DNA of 64,000 bases from Fidelibacterota bacterium (lineage in GTDB: Bacteria; Fidelibacterota; UBA8477; JABMPR01), in NCBI GenBank assembly GCA_016844955.1, contig JAERTH010000075.1:16111-80110 (forward strand), read 5' to 3'. Positions 29,615-39,339 of the stretch are shown here, in pieces. The notes under the pieces are model-generated. The model was given only the letters and a program-made list of their open reading frames with translations. It searched no databases and was not told where the DNA came from. The translations under genes were made by a program, and so were the position numbers. Positions within the stretch are counted from its first letter, which is position 1. Every line of letters begins with the position of its first letter.

Positions 29615-32600
29615 TTACTTCAGAAAAAGCATACGCTTATTCTGACTAAAGCCTTCGCCCTCCAAACGATAGATGTACAGGCCCGAACTCACTGGGTTTG
29701 CAGCATCATCCAACCCGTTCCAGACAACATGATATTCTCCTTGAGCAAACTCCCCTCCTGCAAGCCTGACAATCTCACGACCAGAAACATCATATATGGT
29801 GAGTCGAACGCTTGAGTTAACAGGTATGGAAAAGCTGATAGTGGTTGAAGGATTAAACGGATTTGGAAAATTTTGCTCCAAAGTCCAGGATGATGGCAAA
29901 GCTGTCATGCCATAAAGGCCGACAGTGGCATCAACTGTGAAAGTCCTGCTCTCAGAATTAACATTCTCAATTGAATCACTTGCTGTGACCCACCACTGGA
30001 TGGGTGTGGACCGTGGCAATTCGAGCATGGAGAGCGTAAATGACAGACTATCTCCGACTTCATAAGCGACAAAGAAGTCTGCACCCGTCAAAGTGAGTGT
30101 ATAATATAGGCTGTCGCCATCTACATCGGAGCTAGGTTCCCAGGAAAATGTCAGACTGGAGTCCATGACAGAAATATCCTGGTTTGGCATGAGAAGAGTG
30201 AATGGCTCAGGGGCATCATTTACCGGAAGTATCGTGAAGAATACAAAACCAGTATCGGCCAGTTCACCATCGGTCACAACAAAACTGACGGTATCGCTTC
30301 CGTTGTAATTTTGATAGGGAGTGTAGATAATCAGTTGCTGGTCAAGTTGGGCTGTACCATGACGGGCATCGGCTAGGATGGAAAAGCTTAGAGAATCAAG
30401 ATTCCCATCAGTTCCGCTTATGATGACCGTTTCAAGAGAGTCCTCTATAACTATACCCGATGTATCTTGAGCCAATGGTGGATAATTGACATATCCAACC
30501 GACTCATCCACGGTAAAGTGCTGCATATTAGAGCTGATTGTGGAGACAGAATCATTCGCCTGTACCTGCCATTCCAGTAAGGTTCCCCGGGGCATATCCA
30601 GTACTGAGATAGTCAGTGTTGTATCAATCCCTGCATCGAGGACCAACTCGAAAATATCTCCAGCAATATTGATGAGATAATATATACCATCACTATCAAT
30701 ATCTTCGGCTGGGTGCCATGCCAATGTTATGAGTGAATCCATAACGATCGCCTCATCAGTTGGTGATATCAAGCCAAACGCCTGCGGCGGATCATTGACT
30801 GGCAAGACGGTATAGTCAAACTGAGTGGTATCGGCTAAATTCCCGGCACCATCGTCTGTTACAATAATCGTGATTTGCGCGAGACCATTCCAGTCAGCTT
30901 CAGGTGTCAGGGTCAGCGTGGTTCCAACCAAGTCTACGGCAACAGCATCCTGGTCTGAACTGGCTTCATAAACCAGCTCATCCCCATCTTCATCGCTGGC
31001 TGAGACTATGACTTCCAGAGGTGCATCCTCAAACGATGCTTGAGGCTCAATTGGATCCATCATAGGCGCTATATTCGGCTCGGCAATGGTGATGGTCACC
31101 GTAGCAAAAGCTGAATAGTAGAGTCCATCATAGGCCTGGAAACTGAATGAATCAGTACCGTCATTACCTGCTGGTGGTGTATAGGTCACTGTGGAGTCAG
31201 CCAGTTCAAGGCCTCCATCAGTTCCAAAGTCCCAGAGAACGAACATTATATCGTCGTTATCAGCATCATTTCCTTCTAGCAGAAAACTGACCTCCTCATC
31301 AACGCCAGTGTTGATGTTCATATCCTCAACGGTTGGTGTACTCCCGGGTTGAATGAGGGTGACATCTCCATTTTCCCAGGCCAGGAAGGGGTAACCGTCA
31401 TTTACGATTCCAGCCTCTCTATCCATATCCCAGTCATTGTCAGTACCATTAAAATCTTCAACCTCAAAATCCCACGTGGCATAGGTAAAGGTAGAAATCT
31501 TATTCATTTGTAGCGTGGTCTTGGCTTCAGCACCATTCCCAGTCGTCTGGGCAGAAGATTCAATATCCCAAAAATTATTGAGGTAGGAACCTGCTATATC
31601 AAACCCTACAAATCCCTTGTTGGTTGGATTGTCAGCATCAACATATGTGACTTCCCCTGTAGAATAAGAATTTTCTACCTGACAAGCTGTGCCAACTGAC
31701 CCGGCAAAGCTTCCAACCTTTTCTGAGTCTCCATTTGTGCGTGTAGCACTTCCACGGCTGTAACTGTTTTTGATATGGGCTGGACTAAAGTGCAGACTTC
31801 CAATGAAACCACCCACTCGGTCAGTGCCTTCAGCATTACCCTCTGCGTATGAATTTTGGACAAGTGTAGCACCTTCAGATCTTCCGATCATACCGCCAAC
31901 ATCCTGTGCACCTGACACGCTGCAACGACTTGAGGAGCTATCGATATTTCCATGGTTATATCCTATAAGGCCACCCACTCGGTCGTTCCCGGATACCATT
32001 CCACTGGTGTAAACATGGATAAGATTTGAGGCGTTGTTATATCCAATGAGACCCCCCACATAATCAGAGCCTGAGATGTCCACATCAATCAAACTTAAGT
32101 AGGAGATGGTGGCACCATCAGTATATCCAAACAATCCCTGATGATCACTTTCCAGGTGCGCCATGGTTAATGCTGAAATTGTATAACCACCGCCGTCATA
32201 GGAACCAGTGAATCTCGTCACGCTATTCCCGATAGGTAAAAATCCGGTACCCTCATTCAGGAGTGCTGAACTGGCTGCATCAATGTCAGCGGTTTGAGCA
32301 AAAAATTTATCCCAATGATCTGCGTGATCAGAAACCCAGGTAAGATCGTCCATGTCAGCAATCTGGAAGGGATCTAGTTCAGTCCCTGATCCTTCTGGAG
32401 GTTCTTCGCTAGCATCAACATTAAGAGTAACAAATATTTCTTCAGAGAATAACTCACCATCAAACAAGACATAACTCAATTCATCAGTTCCAACAAAATC
32501 AGGAGTAGGTGTGTAGCTTAGGTTAGCGCCTGCCATGGGGCGGATACTCATCCCAACAATATCATAGGCACCGAAACATCCCTGAACCGTCTGCGAGAAG

Positions 32601-33406
32601 CTCTCAAAGGCCACTTCAAGCCAGCCTGTACCTTCAGGGTCGAAAGCTGCGATCCAGGCAGGATCACTGTTCACCTGGTCAATTCTAGCCACACCAAATC
32701 CAGAAGCGTATCCATCCACTCCCCCAGCCCCTACTGGGTTAGGATAGTATATCTTCAACCACAGCGCCATATCAACAACTGCCAATTTGATGACGCCATC
32801 CTCCTTAATGTTTCCAATTCCTTGAGAATAAACACGGTTTTCACCGGCTTCCCCCAGTGTTGTCCAGGGATTAGCTGGGTTTTCTGTGTTCAGGTGCTCC
32901 TGGCTTTCGATAACCAGGTCATCCAAGAATATCTCAAGACCATTAATATCATCAACCAGGGCAAGATTTTCGCCAAATACCTGGGACTGAGTTTCTAGGC
33001 CTGTTCCATCGCAACCACCTGTACCATGACCATCAGCGTTCCAGTCCAAATTTGTATAGGCGTAAACAGAGACACCGGAATGATCAAATGGATTCGCATC
33101 CTGATCAAACATCCAGTAAAGGAGTGAGGCAGGTCCAGCTTCAAGATCGGTGACTTCCCCAGTGACAAGGTCGCCTGCAAGTCCACCAAGTACACCATTT
33201 TCTGGAGCTTGAACTATTGGGAAATAGATAGCATCACCTTCATCATCATTGCCATTTAGAACTATGGGATGTGGTCCATCACCAAGAATATCAATGGAAA
33301 AGTCATCTGCAAAAGGTGCCGAGTTTTCCTGTCCGTAACCCAGTGCAATAAGTCCCATCATAACTATCATCATCTGACGTAACTGTCTATTCAATGTCAT
33401 TTTCAT
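29615..33406 (-). CDS. 1263-aa secreted protein: GLUG repeats, cadherin/Ig-like modules, T9SS type A-like sorting domain
   Basis: Signal peptide; DRVGGLIGYN / DVGGMIGRSEG / DRVGGFIGS GLUG-type repeats; FNPSTTISFSIPVNSSVRLTIYDVSGREI...GLYIYRLEGEGFSQNKRMLFLK C-terminal domain. Confidence 0.9.
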   Translation of the reverse strand: MKMTLNRQLRQMMIVMMGLIALGYGQENSAPFADDFSIDILGDGPHPIVLNGNDDEGDAIYFPIVQAPENGVLGGLAGDLVTGEVTDLEAGPASLLYWMFDQDANPFDHSGVSVYAYTNLDWNADGHGTGGCDGTGLETQSQVFGENLALVDDINGLEIFLDDLVIESQEHLNTENPANPWTTLGEAGENRVYSQGIGNIKEDGVIKLAVVDMALWLKIYYPNPVGAGGVDGYASGFGVARIDQVNSDPAWIAAFDPEGTGWLEVAFESFSQTVQGCFGAYDIVGMSIRPMAGANLSYTPTPDFVGTDELSYVLFDGELFSEEIFVTLNVDASEEPPEGSGTELDPFQIADMDDLTWVSDHADHWDKFFAQTADIDAASSALLNEGTGFLPIGNSVTRFTGSYDGGGYTISALTMAHLESDHQGLFGYTDGATISYLSLIDVDISGSDYVGGLIGYNNASNLIHVYTSGMVSGNDRVGGLIGYNHGNIDSSSSRCSVSGAQDVGGMIGRSEGATLVQNSYAEGNAEGTDRVGGFIGSLHFSPAHIKNSYSRGSATRTNGDSEKVGSFAGSVGTACQVENSYSTGEVTYVDADNPTNKGFVGFDIAGSYLNNFWDIESSAQTTGNGAEAKTTLQMNKISTFTYATWDFEVEDFNGTDNDWDMDREAGIVNDGYPFLAWENGDVTLIQPGSTPTVEDMNINTGVDEEVSFLLEGNDADNDDIMFVLWDFGTDGGLELADSTVTYTPPAGNDGTDSFSFQAYDGLYYSAFATVTITIAEPNIAPMMDPIEPQASFEDAPLEVIVSASDEDGDELVYEASSDQDAVAVDLVGTTLTLTPEADWNGLAQITIIVTDDGAGNLADTTQFDYTVLPVNDPPQAFGLISPTDEAIVMDSLITLAWHPAEDIDSDGIYYLINIAGDIFELVLDAGIDTTLTISVLDMPRGTLLEWQVQANDSVSTISSNMQHFTVDESVGYVNYPPLAQDTSGIVIEDSLETVIISGTDGNLDSLSFSILADARHGTAQLDQQLIIYTPYQNYNGSDTVSFVVTDGELADTGFVFFTILPVNDAPEPFTLLMPNQDISVMDSSLTFSWEPSSDVDGDSLYYTLTLTGADFFVAYEVGDSLSFTLSMLELPRSTPIQWWVTASDSIENVNSESRTFTVDATVGLYGMTALPSSWTLEQNFPNPFNPSTTISFSIPVNSSVRLTIYDVSGREIVRLAGGEFAQGEYHVVWNGLDDAANPVSSGLYIYRLEGEGFSQNKRMLFLK

Positions 33407-33690
33407 TACTCCCCTAAGGATTATTTAACATTCCAAATGGGAAGCTAATCCATGCTTATAGCTGTGAAAGTGTAATGTTTGGTCTGGTGTGGCAGATCAC
33501 TGGAGACGGTGGAAGGAGGAAAACTGGCAAAATGTGTGAGGTAAATCATTGACCACTTCGTTTCAATATTTAGAACCATGACGCGCCGTATTCTGGAGGC
33601 CATAATAATCGAGCAAGGGAAGGTTAGCCTCATGGATTATCTCAGCGTATATTTTCATCAATGGATTTCAATTGAAAGGGAGTGACCTAA

Positions 33691-34338
33691 ATGGGGCTTT
33701 TTCGTAAAAAGGAAACAATATGCGACCGTGTCTGGCTTACGGAAGTTCTCAAAATTGAGGATATTCTGGCAAGTATAGACGCTGCTCAGAAGCTGCAACG
33801 TACGCCACTGGTGATATATCATTTTTTAGAGACTGGCAGCAAGTTTAAATCCCATTGTAAACACCAGGGCATATCTTTCCATGAACTAAACAGTCCGGGA
33901 GAACTGGACACAGCAACCAGCACTGGTTGGTCGTCCAAGACTGATGTCATTTTGTTGAATTCCAGTCGCATTACCCGTAATGATTTCAAGCAAACTCGCA
34001 GAAGTGCAAACACCGGTGTTTCGTATTCACTACTTCTGTTAGAACACTATCCCCTGCCTCAACGCGATGAGCTGGTACTAGAGTTTGCAAAAAGCCACAA
34101 GGAAATGGGCGTCCCCACAGCATTTGTTTCACTCACAGAGCCGTGGTTAAAAGACCTAATGGGTGACAGAGTATTAGATTTGATGAATAAACTGGATGTT
34201 GATGAGAATGAAGTCATGCAGCATCAACTCATCTCAAGCAGTATACGTAAAGCCCAGGATAACCTGGCAAAAAAGGTGGTCAGAGATTTCCCTCAGGACT
34301 CAATTGAAACCTGGCTATCTCACAACCTCAAAACTTAG
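33691..34338 (+). CDS. Stand-alone degenerate SecA NBD2-like protein
   Basis: PLVIYHFLETGSKFKSHCKHQGISFHELNS and EHYPLPQRDELVLEFAKSHKEMGVPTAFVSLTEPWLKDLMGDRVLDLMNKLDVDENEVMQHQLISSSIRKAQDNL follow the recalled SecA PVLIGT..SE.lS..L...GIPH.VLNA / ERHESRRIDNQLRGR.GRQGDPG...F.LS.ED.LM..FG..R...M...G......I....V..AI..AQ pattern. Confidence 0.65.
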   Translation: MGLFRKKETICDRVWLTEVLKIEDILASIDAAQKLQRTPLVIYHFLETGSKFKSHCKHQGISFHELNSPGELDTATSTGWSSKTDVILLNSSRITRNDFKQTRRSANTGVSYSLLLLEHYPLPQRDELVLEFAKSHKEMGVPTAFVSLTEPWLKDLMGDRVLDLMNKLDVDENEVMQHQLISSSIRKAQDNLAKKVVRDFPQDSIETWLSHNLKT

Positions 34339-35009
34339 AGCTGATGTTTTGCCAACCAGGACTGGATGTCCTGTAATTCCTGTTGACTGATTTCATGACC
34401 CATGGGGTATTCATGATGATCCAACTGAACCGGTAAATCCTCCCAGAAATTCACAATTTGCCGACCAAATTCTATGGGAATAACCTGATCGTTAGTGCCA
34501 TGTCCAGCAAATACAGGAAGATCTTGCAGAGTTTCTCCATCCTGTAGAAGCTGGCCAATGTTTTCAGTCAAACGGCCACTCATAATCAGCAATGCCTTTA
34601 TCAGATCAGGCTGAGAGAGAGTAACCATATTGGATATGCTTGCCCCCTGACTGAATCCTGCCAGGATATACTTATCTATAGAAAACCGCGCGTCTGATTG
34701 AAGTGCCTGGAGAATTTTGATTACACTGGAGTTGCTTTCCAGCGCTTGCTCTGTATTGAATTTCAAACTACCATCAGCAAACATATCAATATCGAACCAG
34801 GAGGCACCACCGTACATGGTCGATCCGGGACCGCGTATACTGAAAATTTGCAAGTTTGCATCAAAAAAAGGGGCCAGCCCCATCAGGTCATATTCATCAG
34901 CACCATATCCATGGAGCAAGACCAGGGTACCTTTTAGGTCAACCGCATCAGCCGCAGGTCGAAATAGCAGATTGCTTCCATTAATTGTGAGTTTTTCGAT
35001 GTTTTCCAT
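34335..35009 (-). CDS. Phospholipase/carboxylesterase family alpha/beta hydrolase
   Basis: LVLLHGYGADEYDLMGLAPFF, ILAGFSQGASIS nucleophile elbow, VFAGHGTNDQVIPIE. Confidence 0.92.
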   Translation of the reverse strand: MENIEKLTINGSNLLFRPAADAVDLKGTLVLLHGYGADEYDLMGLAPFFDANLQIFSIRGPGSTMYGGASWFDIDMFADGSLKFNTEQALESNSSVIKILQALQSDARFSIDKYILAGFSQGASISNMVTLSQPDLIKALLIMSGRLTENIGQLLQDGETLQDLPVFAGHGTNDQVIPIEFGRQIVNFWEDLPVQLDHHEYPMGHEISQQELQDIQSWLAKHQL

Positions 35010-35040
35010 CCTAAATCTTTCTCCTGAGGAATCTTAACTA

Positions 35041-35147
35041 GTCATCCCGAGCGGAGTCGAGGGAGATAAATCTTACGTGTACCGTGTCGCAAGGAAACGC
35101 ACCTCGACTGAGTTTATACTGAGCGAAGCCGAAGTACTCGGTGTGAC
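35041..35147. repeat. Intergenic repeat-like element with inverted ends
   Basis: Starts GTCATCCCGAGCGGAGTCGAGG and ends ACTCGGTGTGAC, with internal CTCGACTGAG and CTGAGCGAAGCCGAAG. Confidence 0.6.
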
Positions 35148-35182
35148 GTAAAAAAACAGCTCTATAAAAAACTGGTCACTAC

Positions 35183-36814
35183 TTATTCCTTATCCATGAA
35201 GGGATATGGAAATTCAGTTGGCGGAATAAAATTCTCTTTAATAGTCCGCTGTGAAACCCATCGAACCAGATTTGAAACCGATCCAGCCTTGTCGTTGGTT
35301 CCAGACGCACGACTTCCACCGAAGGGCTGTTGTCCTACCACTGCTCCCGTGGGTTTGTCATTGATATAGAAATTACCAGCACTGTGTCGTAATTTTTTCA
35401 ATGCCAATTCAACAGCTGGTCTATCTTTAGACAATACTGCTCCGGTTAAAGCATAAGGACTGGTACTATCCACCAGGTCTAACACATCTTCCCAGCTCTC
35501 ATCATAAACATAGATGGTCACAACCGGTCCAAAAATCTCTTCTTCCATGGTTTTGAAATGGGGATCAGTAGTGACAATAGTGGTTGGCTCAATAAAGAAA
35601 CCAACAGAATCATCATAATTTCCACCTGTGATGATTTCAGCATCCTTATGACCCTTGGCATAATCAATATAACCAGTGATATCTGAGAAAGCGGCCGCAT
35701 CAATAACGGCATTCATGAAATTCCCAAAGTCCTTCACATCGCCCATCTTGATCTTTGCGATTTCCGCAATGTAGCTATCTTTAAATTCAGCCCACATGGA
35801 ACGAGGCACATATATGCGGGAAGCAGCGGAACACTTCTGCCCTTGAAATTCAAAGGCTCCACGGATGACAGCAGTTCTCAGGACTTCCATATCGGTTGAT
35901 TCATGACAGACAATAAAGTCTTTGCCACCTGTTTCACCAACTATACGAGGATAGGTCTTATAGTTGGCAATATTGTCACCAACGGTTTTCCACATATTTT
36001 GGAATACGGCGGTTGATCCCGTGAAGTGGACACCAGCCAGATGTTCGCTGGCCATGACCTGAGGACCTACAACTGAGCCTTTGCCCGGGATAAAGTTGAT
36101 TACACCATCTGGCAGACCGGCTTCTTTGAACATTTTCATCAGGAAGTAGCCGGAGTAGACTGAAGATGATGCCGGCTTCCACAATGCAACGTTGCCCATG
36201 AGAGCAGGAGCAGTTGGAAGATTACCAGCAATGGAGGTAAAATTGAAAGGTGTTACTGCAAAGACAAATCCTTCTAGTGACCTGTGTTCAACCTGGTTCC
36301 ACATTCCTTCTGGTGAATATAGAGGCTGCTGTGCGTAGATTTCCTGCAAGTACTGAGCGTTAAAATTAAAAAAGTCAATGAGCTCGCAGGCTGAATCGAT
36401 CTCAGCTTGAAATGCATTTTTACTCTGGCCCAGCATGGTGGCGGCATTCAGAATGTGACGATAAGGACCTGCCAATAGGATGGCCATGCGTTTGAAGATA
36501 GCGACTCTGGATTCCCAGGGCATTACTGACCAGGTCTTCCAGGCAACTTGTGAGGCTTCAATGGCTGCTGCAATTTCTTGCTCTCCAGCCATATGGTATT
36601 TCGCCAGGACATGTTGGTGATCATGGGGCATCACATTGGTTGCAGTGACACCGGTGAAGATCTCTTTACCACCAATGATCACAGGAATTTCAACGACCTC
36701 TGTACTCATTTTATCCAGCATTTTGTTTAGTTCTGCTCGTTCAGGCGAACCTGGAGCATAATTTAATATGGGCTCATTTACAGCTTTTGGAACAGCAACA
36801 ATTTTATCGGACAT
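35183..36814 (-). CDS. pruA: L-glutamate gamma-semialdehyde (1-pyrroline-5-carboxylate) dehydrogenase
   Basis: VIGGKEIFTG, FTGSTAVFQNMW, RIVGETGGKDFIVCHES, GQKCSAASRIYVP, GGSRASGTNDKAG; 543 aa. Confidence 0.95.
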   Translation of the reverse strand: MSDKIVAVPKAVNEPILNYAPGSPERAELNKMLDKMSTEVVEIPVIIGGKEIFTGVTATNVMPHDHQHVLAKYHMAGEQEIAAAIEASQVAWKTWSVMPWESRVAIFKRMAILLAGPYRHILNAATMLGQSKNAFQAEIDSACELIDFFNFNAQYLQEIYAQQPLYSPEGMWNQVEHRSLEGFVFAVTPFNFTSIAGNLPTAPALMGNVALWKPASSSVYSGYFLMKMFKEAGLPDGVINFIPGKGSVVGPQVMASEHLAGVHFTGSTAVFQNMWKTVGDNIANYKTYPRIVGETGGKDFIVCHESTDMEVLRTAVIRGAFEFQGQKCSAASRIYVPRSMWAEFKDSYIAEIAKIKMGDVKDFGNFMNAVIDAAAFSDITGYIDYAKGHKDAEIITGGNYDDSVGFFIEPTTIVTTDPHFKTMEEEIFGPVVTIYVYDESWEDVLDLVDSTSPYALTGAVLSKDRPAVELALKKLRHSAGNFYINDKPTGAVVGQQPFGGSRASGTNDKAGSVSNLVRWVSQRTIKENFIPPTEFPYPFMDKE

Positions 36815-36920
36815 TTTGACCTCCTAAATCAAATGATCGTTTTGAAATATCTCCTGTGGTCTTTGATCAACCGTCTCCCCACGCTATGCAAATAGTACTC
36901 CAATCGATCCCACTTGAGGA

Positions 36921-37160
36921 TCAATCATCCTTACTCAAATAAATCTTGTAAAAGAAATCCAGGTCTGCGGGATCGGCGAAGATACCCAGAACCTCCTCCG
37001 CATAGCCCTGACCAAGTGGGACATTGGAGCGAACATACAACTCACCTGTCTCTCTTCTGAATACGCCTGATCGAGAAGTTGCCAATTCCTGCCGCAACTC
37101 TTTATCAAAGGTTTTTATAAGTGCGGCGATTTCGGTCATGGGTTCAGTCATGTTTCTCAT
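36921..37160 (-). CDS. Small hypothetical protein
   Basis: 79-aa ORF in a compact run of same-strand small ORFs; overlaps the upstream ORF by 17 nt. Confidence 0.5.
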   Translation of the reverse strand: MRNMTEPMTEIAALIKTFDKELRQELATSRSGVFRRETGELYVRSNVPLGQGYAEEVLGIFADPADLDFFYKIYLSKDD

Positions 37161-37383
37161 CCCAGCTTTTTGATTTAAGGATTTCTTCTAGCTGAATTAG
37201 ACTCGCCATTAATGCCTCGGTCTGTGTCCTTAATTCTTCACGAGAGGCACGCGGACCTGTTTTTTCTGGATTTTCTATTTCTGTTAAGAGTGTATCCAGG
37301 AATCCCCTGGCTCGACCAATATTGCGAACAACCCTGGCCCCGATTTCCTGGTTGGAAGGGGTATTTTCTAGTTTTTGGGACAC
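37144..37383 (-). CDS. Small hypothetical protein
   Basis: 79-aa ORF with helical, charged sequence in the same run. Confidence 0.5.
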   Translation of the reverse strand: MSQKLENTPSNQEIGARVVRNIGRARGFLDTLLTEIENPEKTGPRASREELRTQTEALMASLIQLEEILKSKSWDEKHD

Positions 37384-37401
37384 TGATTATGTTGGGTAAG
37401 T

Positions 37402-37800
37402 CTAATCGTGAGTAATTCGGGCTCGCATGCGGGCGATAATATCAGCATCTTCCTGTTCTTGATCTTCAAAAGACTTCTCAGGATCTTGATCAGGATCATC
37501 AGTAGCATCCTCATCTGGAGCGTCTAGATTTTCGATCTCCGGTTCTTCCTCATCGAAAATCTTACCATCCTTCAGTTTGCTGATTAAACCACTCACTTCA
37601 ACGTTGAAATCTTCAACGGTCTTTTCCAGTCTTTTCAGGAGTTCATCCATTAAATCCTGGCCATAGACATTATTAATACCATCCAGAAGATCATTAAGCT
37701 GACCCTTCAGGAAATTCATCCGGCTTTCGGAATTATCAAAATCAACGGGGGCTTCTACTTCAGTAGTTTCTTGAACTTCTTCTTCGTTCTTATCCGGCAT
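37402..37800 (-). CDS. Acidic small hypothetical protein
   Basis: 132 aa, Asp/Glu-rich, with coiled-coil-like middle; RBS AGGAG upstream. Confidence 0.6.
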   Translation of the reverse strand: MPDKNEEEVQETTEVEAPVDFDNSESRMNFLKGQLNDLLDGINNVYGQDLMDELLKRLEKTVEDFNVEVSGLISKLKDGKIFDEEEPEIENLDAPDEDATDDPDQDPEKSFEDQEQEDADIIARMRARITHD

Positions 37801-37908
37801 GTCGCACTCCTGTGAATAATTTCCTGGTGATCTTCTCCCTTAATTAATGGGAGGCTTTAAGCTAGACAGAATCCAAGCGTCACGCAAATAAATCATGCGC
37901 ACAGCTTT

Positions 37909-38634
37909 TTAATTCCTGGGAGGTCGTCTTAAATAAATGCCCTCTATTTCGATGTGTCCTGCTACCCTGCTCATTTTTTGTTGAGCAGATAAAAGTGAAT
38001 ATTTGAGACCCGTAATCGCATCTCCGTTTTCCTGGAGGCAAAGAAACATCATTGATTTTAGCAAGTCCTCGGCAGAGGCTTTATCATTTCCAATGATCTT
38101 GATGTACCCACTCTCGACAAAAGCACTGCTGGGCTCCGAAATATAGAGAACCGGAAAATTATTTGAGCGACGTCGTGGTTTTTTGTTCCAGGGGGTCACC
38201 GTGTAATCAACAATAACTTCATGCATGAGTTCGGGTTCGAATTTCACACCTTTGGACCTAAATCGGATCAGAGGAACTCCAAAGGGATTCGTTTCAGGAT
38301 TGTTGGGCGGTATGGCTGCAAATCCTGCAGGACAAAAAGAAGCACTTATATAATAATAGAGTGTATCCACATTCATATAGGATGCCGGAATATCACAGAA
38401 CCAGGATTCATCCTGACTATAGAAGCTCACTTCCTGATAGGTCGTACCCTTGTTTGTCCTGATATAGAGTCGTACAAAATCTGGCTCATCCAGATAATGT
38501 GGAGTCAGGACCTCAAGCTGTCCTGGAACCCCCTGCAGGAAGTTTTCCGGCGGGATATGATAAATCTCGAACGAATACCCCGCTTGAAATATGCTGGTCA
38601 GAAGAATTGCACTGGTGAAAAATTTAGCTATCAT
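37909..38634 (-). CDS. Hypothetical secreted protein
   Basis: Signal peptide MIAKFFTSAILLTSIFQAGYS at ATG 38634 (ORF track start 38688); overlaps the upstream gene end. Confidence 0.65.
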   Translation of the reverse strand: MIAKFFTSAILLTSIFQAGYSFEIYHIPPENFLQGVPGQLEVLTPHYLDEPDFVRLYIRTNKGTTYQEVSFYSQDESWFCDIPASYMNVDTLYYYISASFCPAGFAAIPPNNPETNPFGVPLIRFRSKGVKFEPELMHEVIVDYTVTPWNKKPRRRSNNFPVLYISEPSSAFVESGYIKIIGNDKASAEDLLKSMMFLCLQENGDAITGLKYSLLSAQQKMSRVAGHIEIEGIYLRRPPRN

Positions 38635-39223
38635 GGAATTGAATCCCAGCTGTCGATAGATACTGATACAATTTAAAATTATAGTCATCCACCAATTTCT
38701 GAAGCCGCGCAGGACTCACCAGAGATTGGATGTAGTATTGCTCCCGAAGTGCTTCAACTTCTAATCTCCGACTCTCAATATATCGAACACCAGCAATGGC
38801 AATGGCTGCATAGCCAGGAATCTGGTAAACCCAGCCCCGGCTCCATGACAGCGCCAGATAGCCGACGCCCCCGACCCCGGTGGCCATTGAGAATACACGA
38901 CGAGATCGATAGTCCTTCAAGTACCCGGCTTCCCGTTTTTTGTGCGCCTCATATTCCTGCAACACATCTGATTGTCTTAACAATTCAAGCGCTTCAACAA
39001 ATCCCAGGGCATATTCCCCCCGGTATAGCTGCCAGGACGAATCAGCGAACACTTCCAGTTTGAGACTATGCTTTTGAAATGCCTCAGGAACTTTTAACTC
39101 CAGGAGCTTACTGTCAAACTGCTCAAAAGTTGCTGAGGTGTCAGTTTGGGCAATAGCTGTATTCAGAGAAAACCAGCAAAGGACAAGCAGGAAAATTCGG
39201 TTCTTATGGTTATGTAGAAACAT
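38624..39223 (-). CDS. Hypothetical secreted/membrane-anchored protein
   Basis: Signal peptide MFLHNHKNRIFLLVLCWFSLNTAIAQ; internal hydrophobic segment. Confidence 0.65.
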   Translation of the reverse strand: MFLHNHKNRIFLLVLCWFSLNTAIAQTDTSATFEQFDSKLLELKVPEAFQKHSLKLEVFADSSWQLYRGEYALGFVEALELLRQSDVLQEYEAHKKREAGYLKDYRSRRVFSMATGVGGVGYLALSWSRGWVYQIPGYAAIAIAGVRYIESRRLEVEALREQYYIQSLVSPARLQKLVDDYNFKLYQYLSTAGIQFHDS

Positions 39224-39339
39224 ATTGGGGTGAATTTAGTCTTTTTCTGTCATTTTTCTACTCCTCTTAAACAGTAATTATTTTACCTTGGAGCTACCAT
39301 TACAATCAATACGCTAAACTTATGTGAAAGCAATACATC

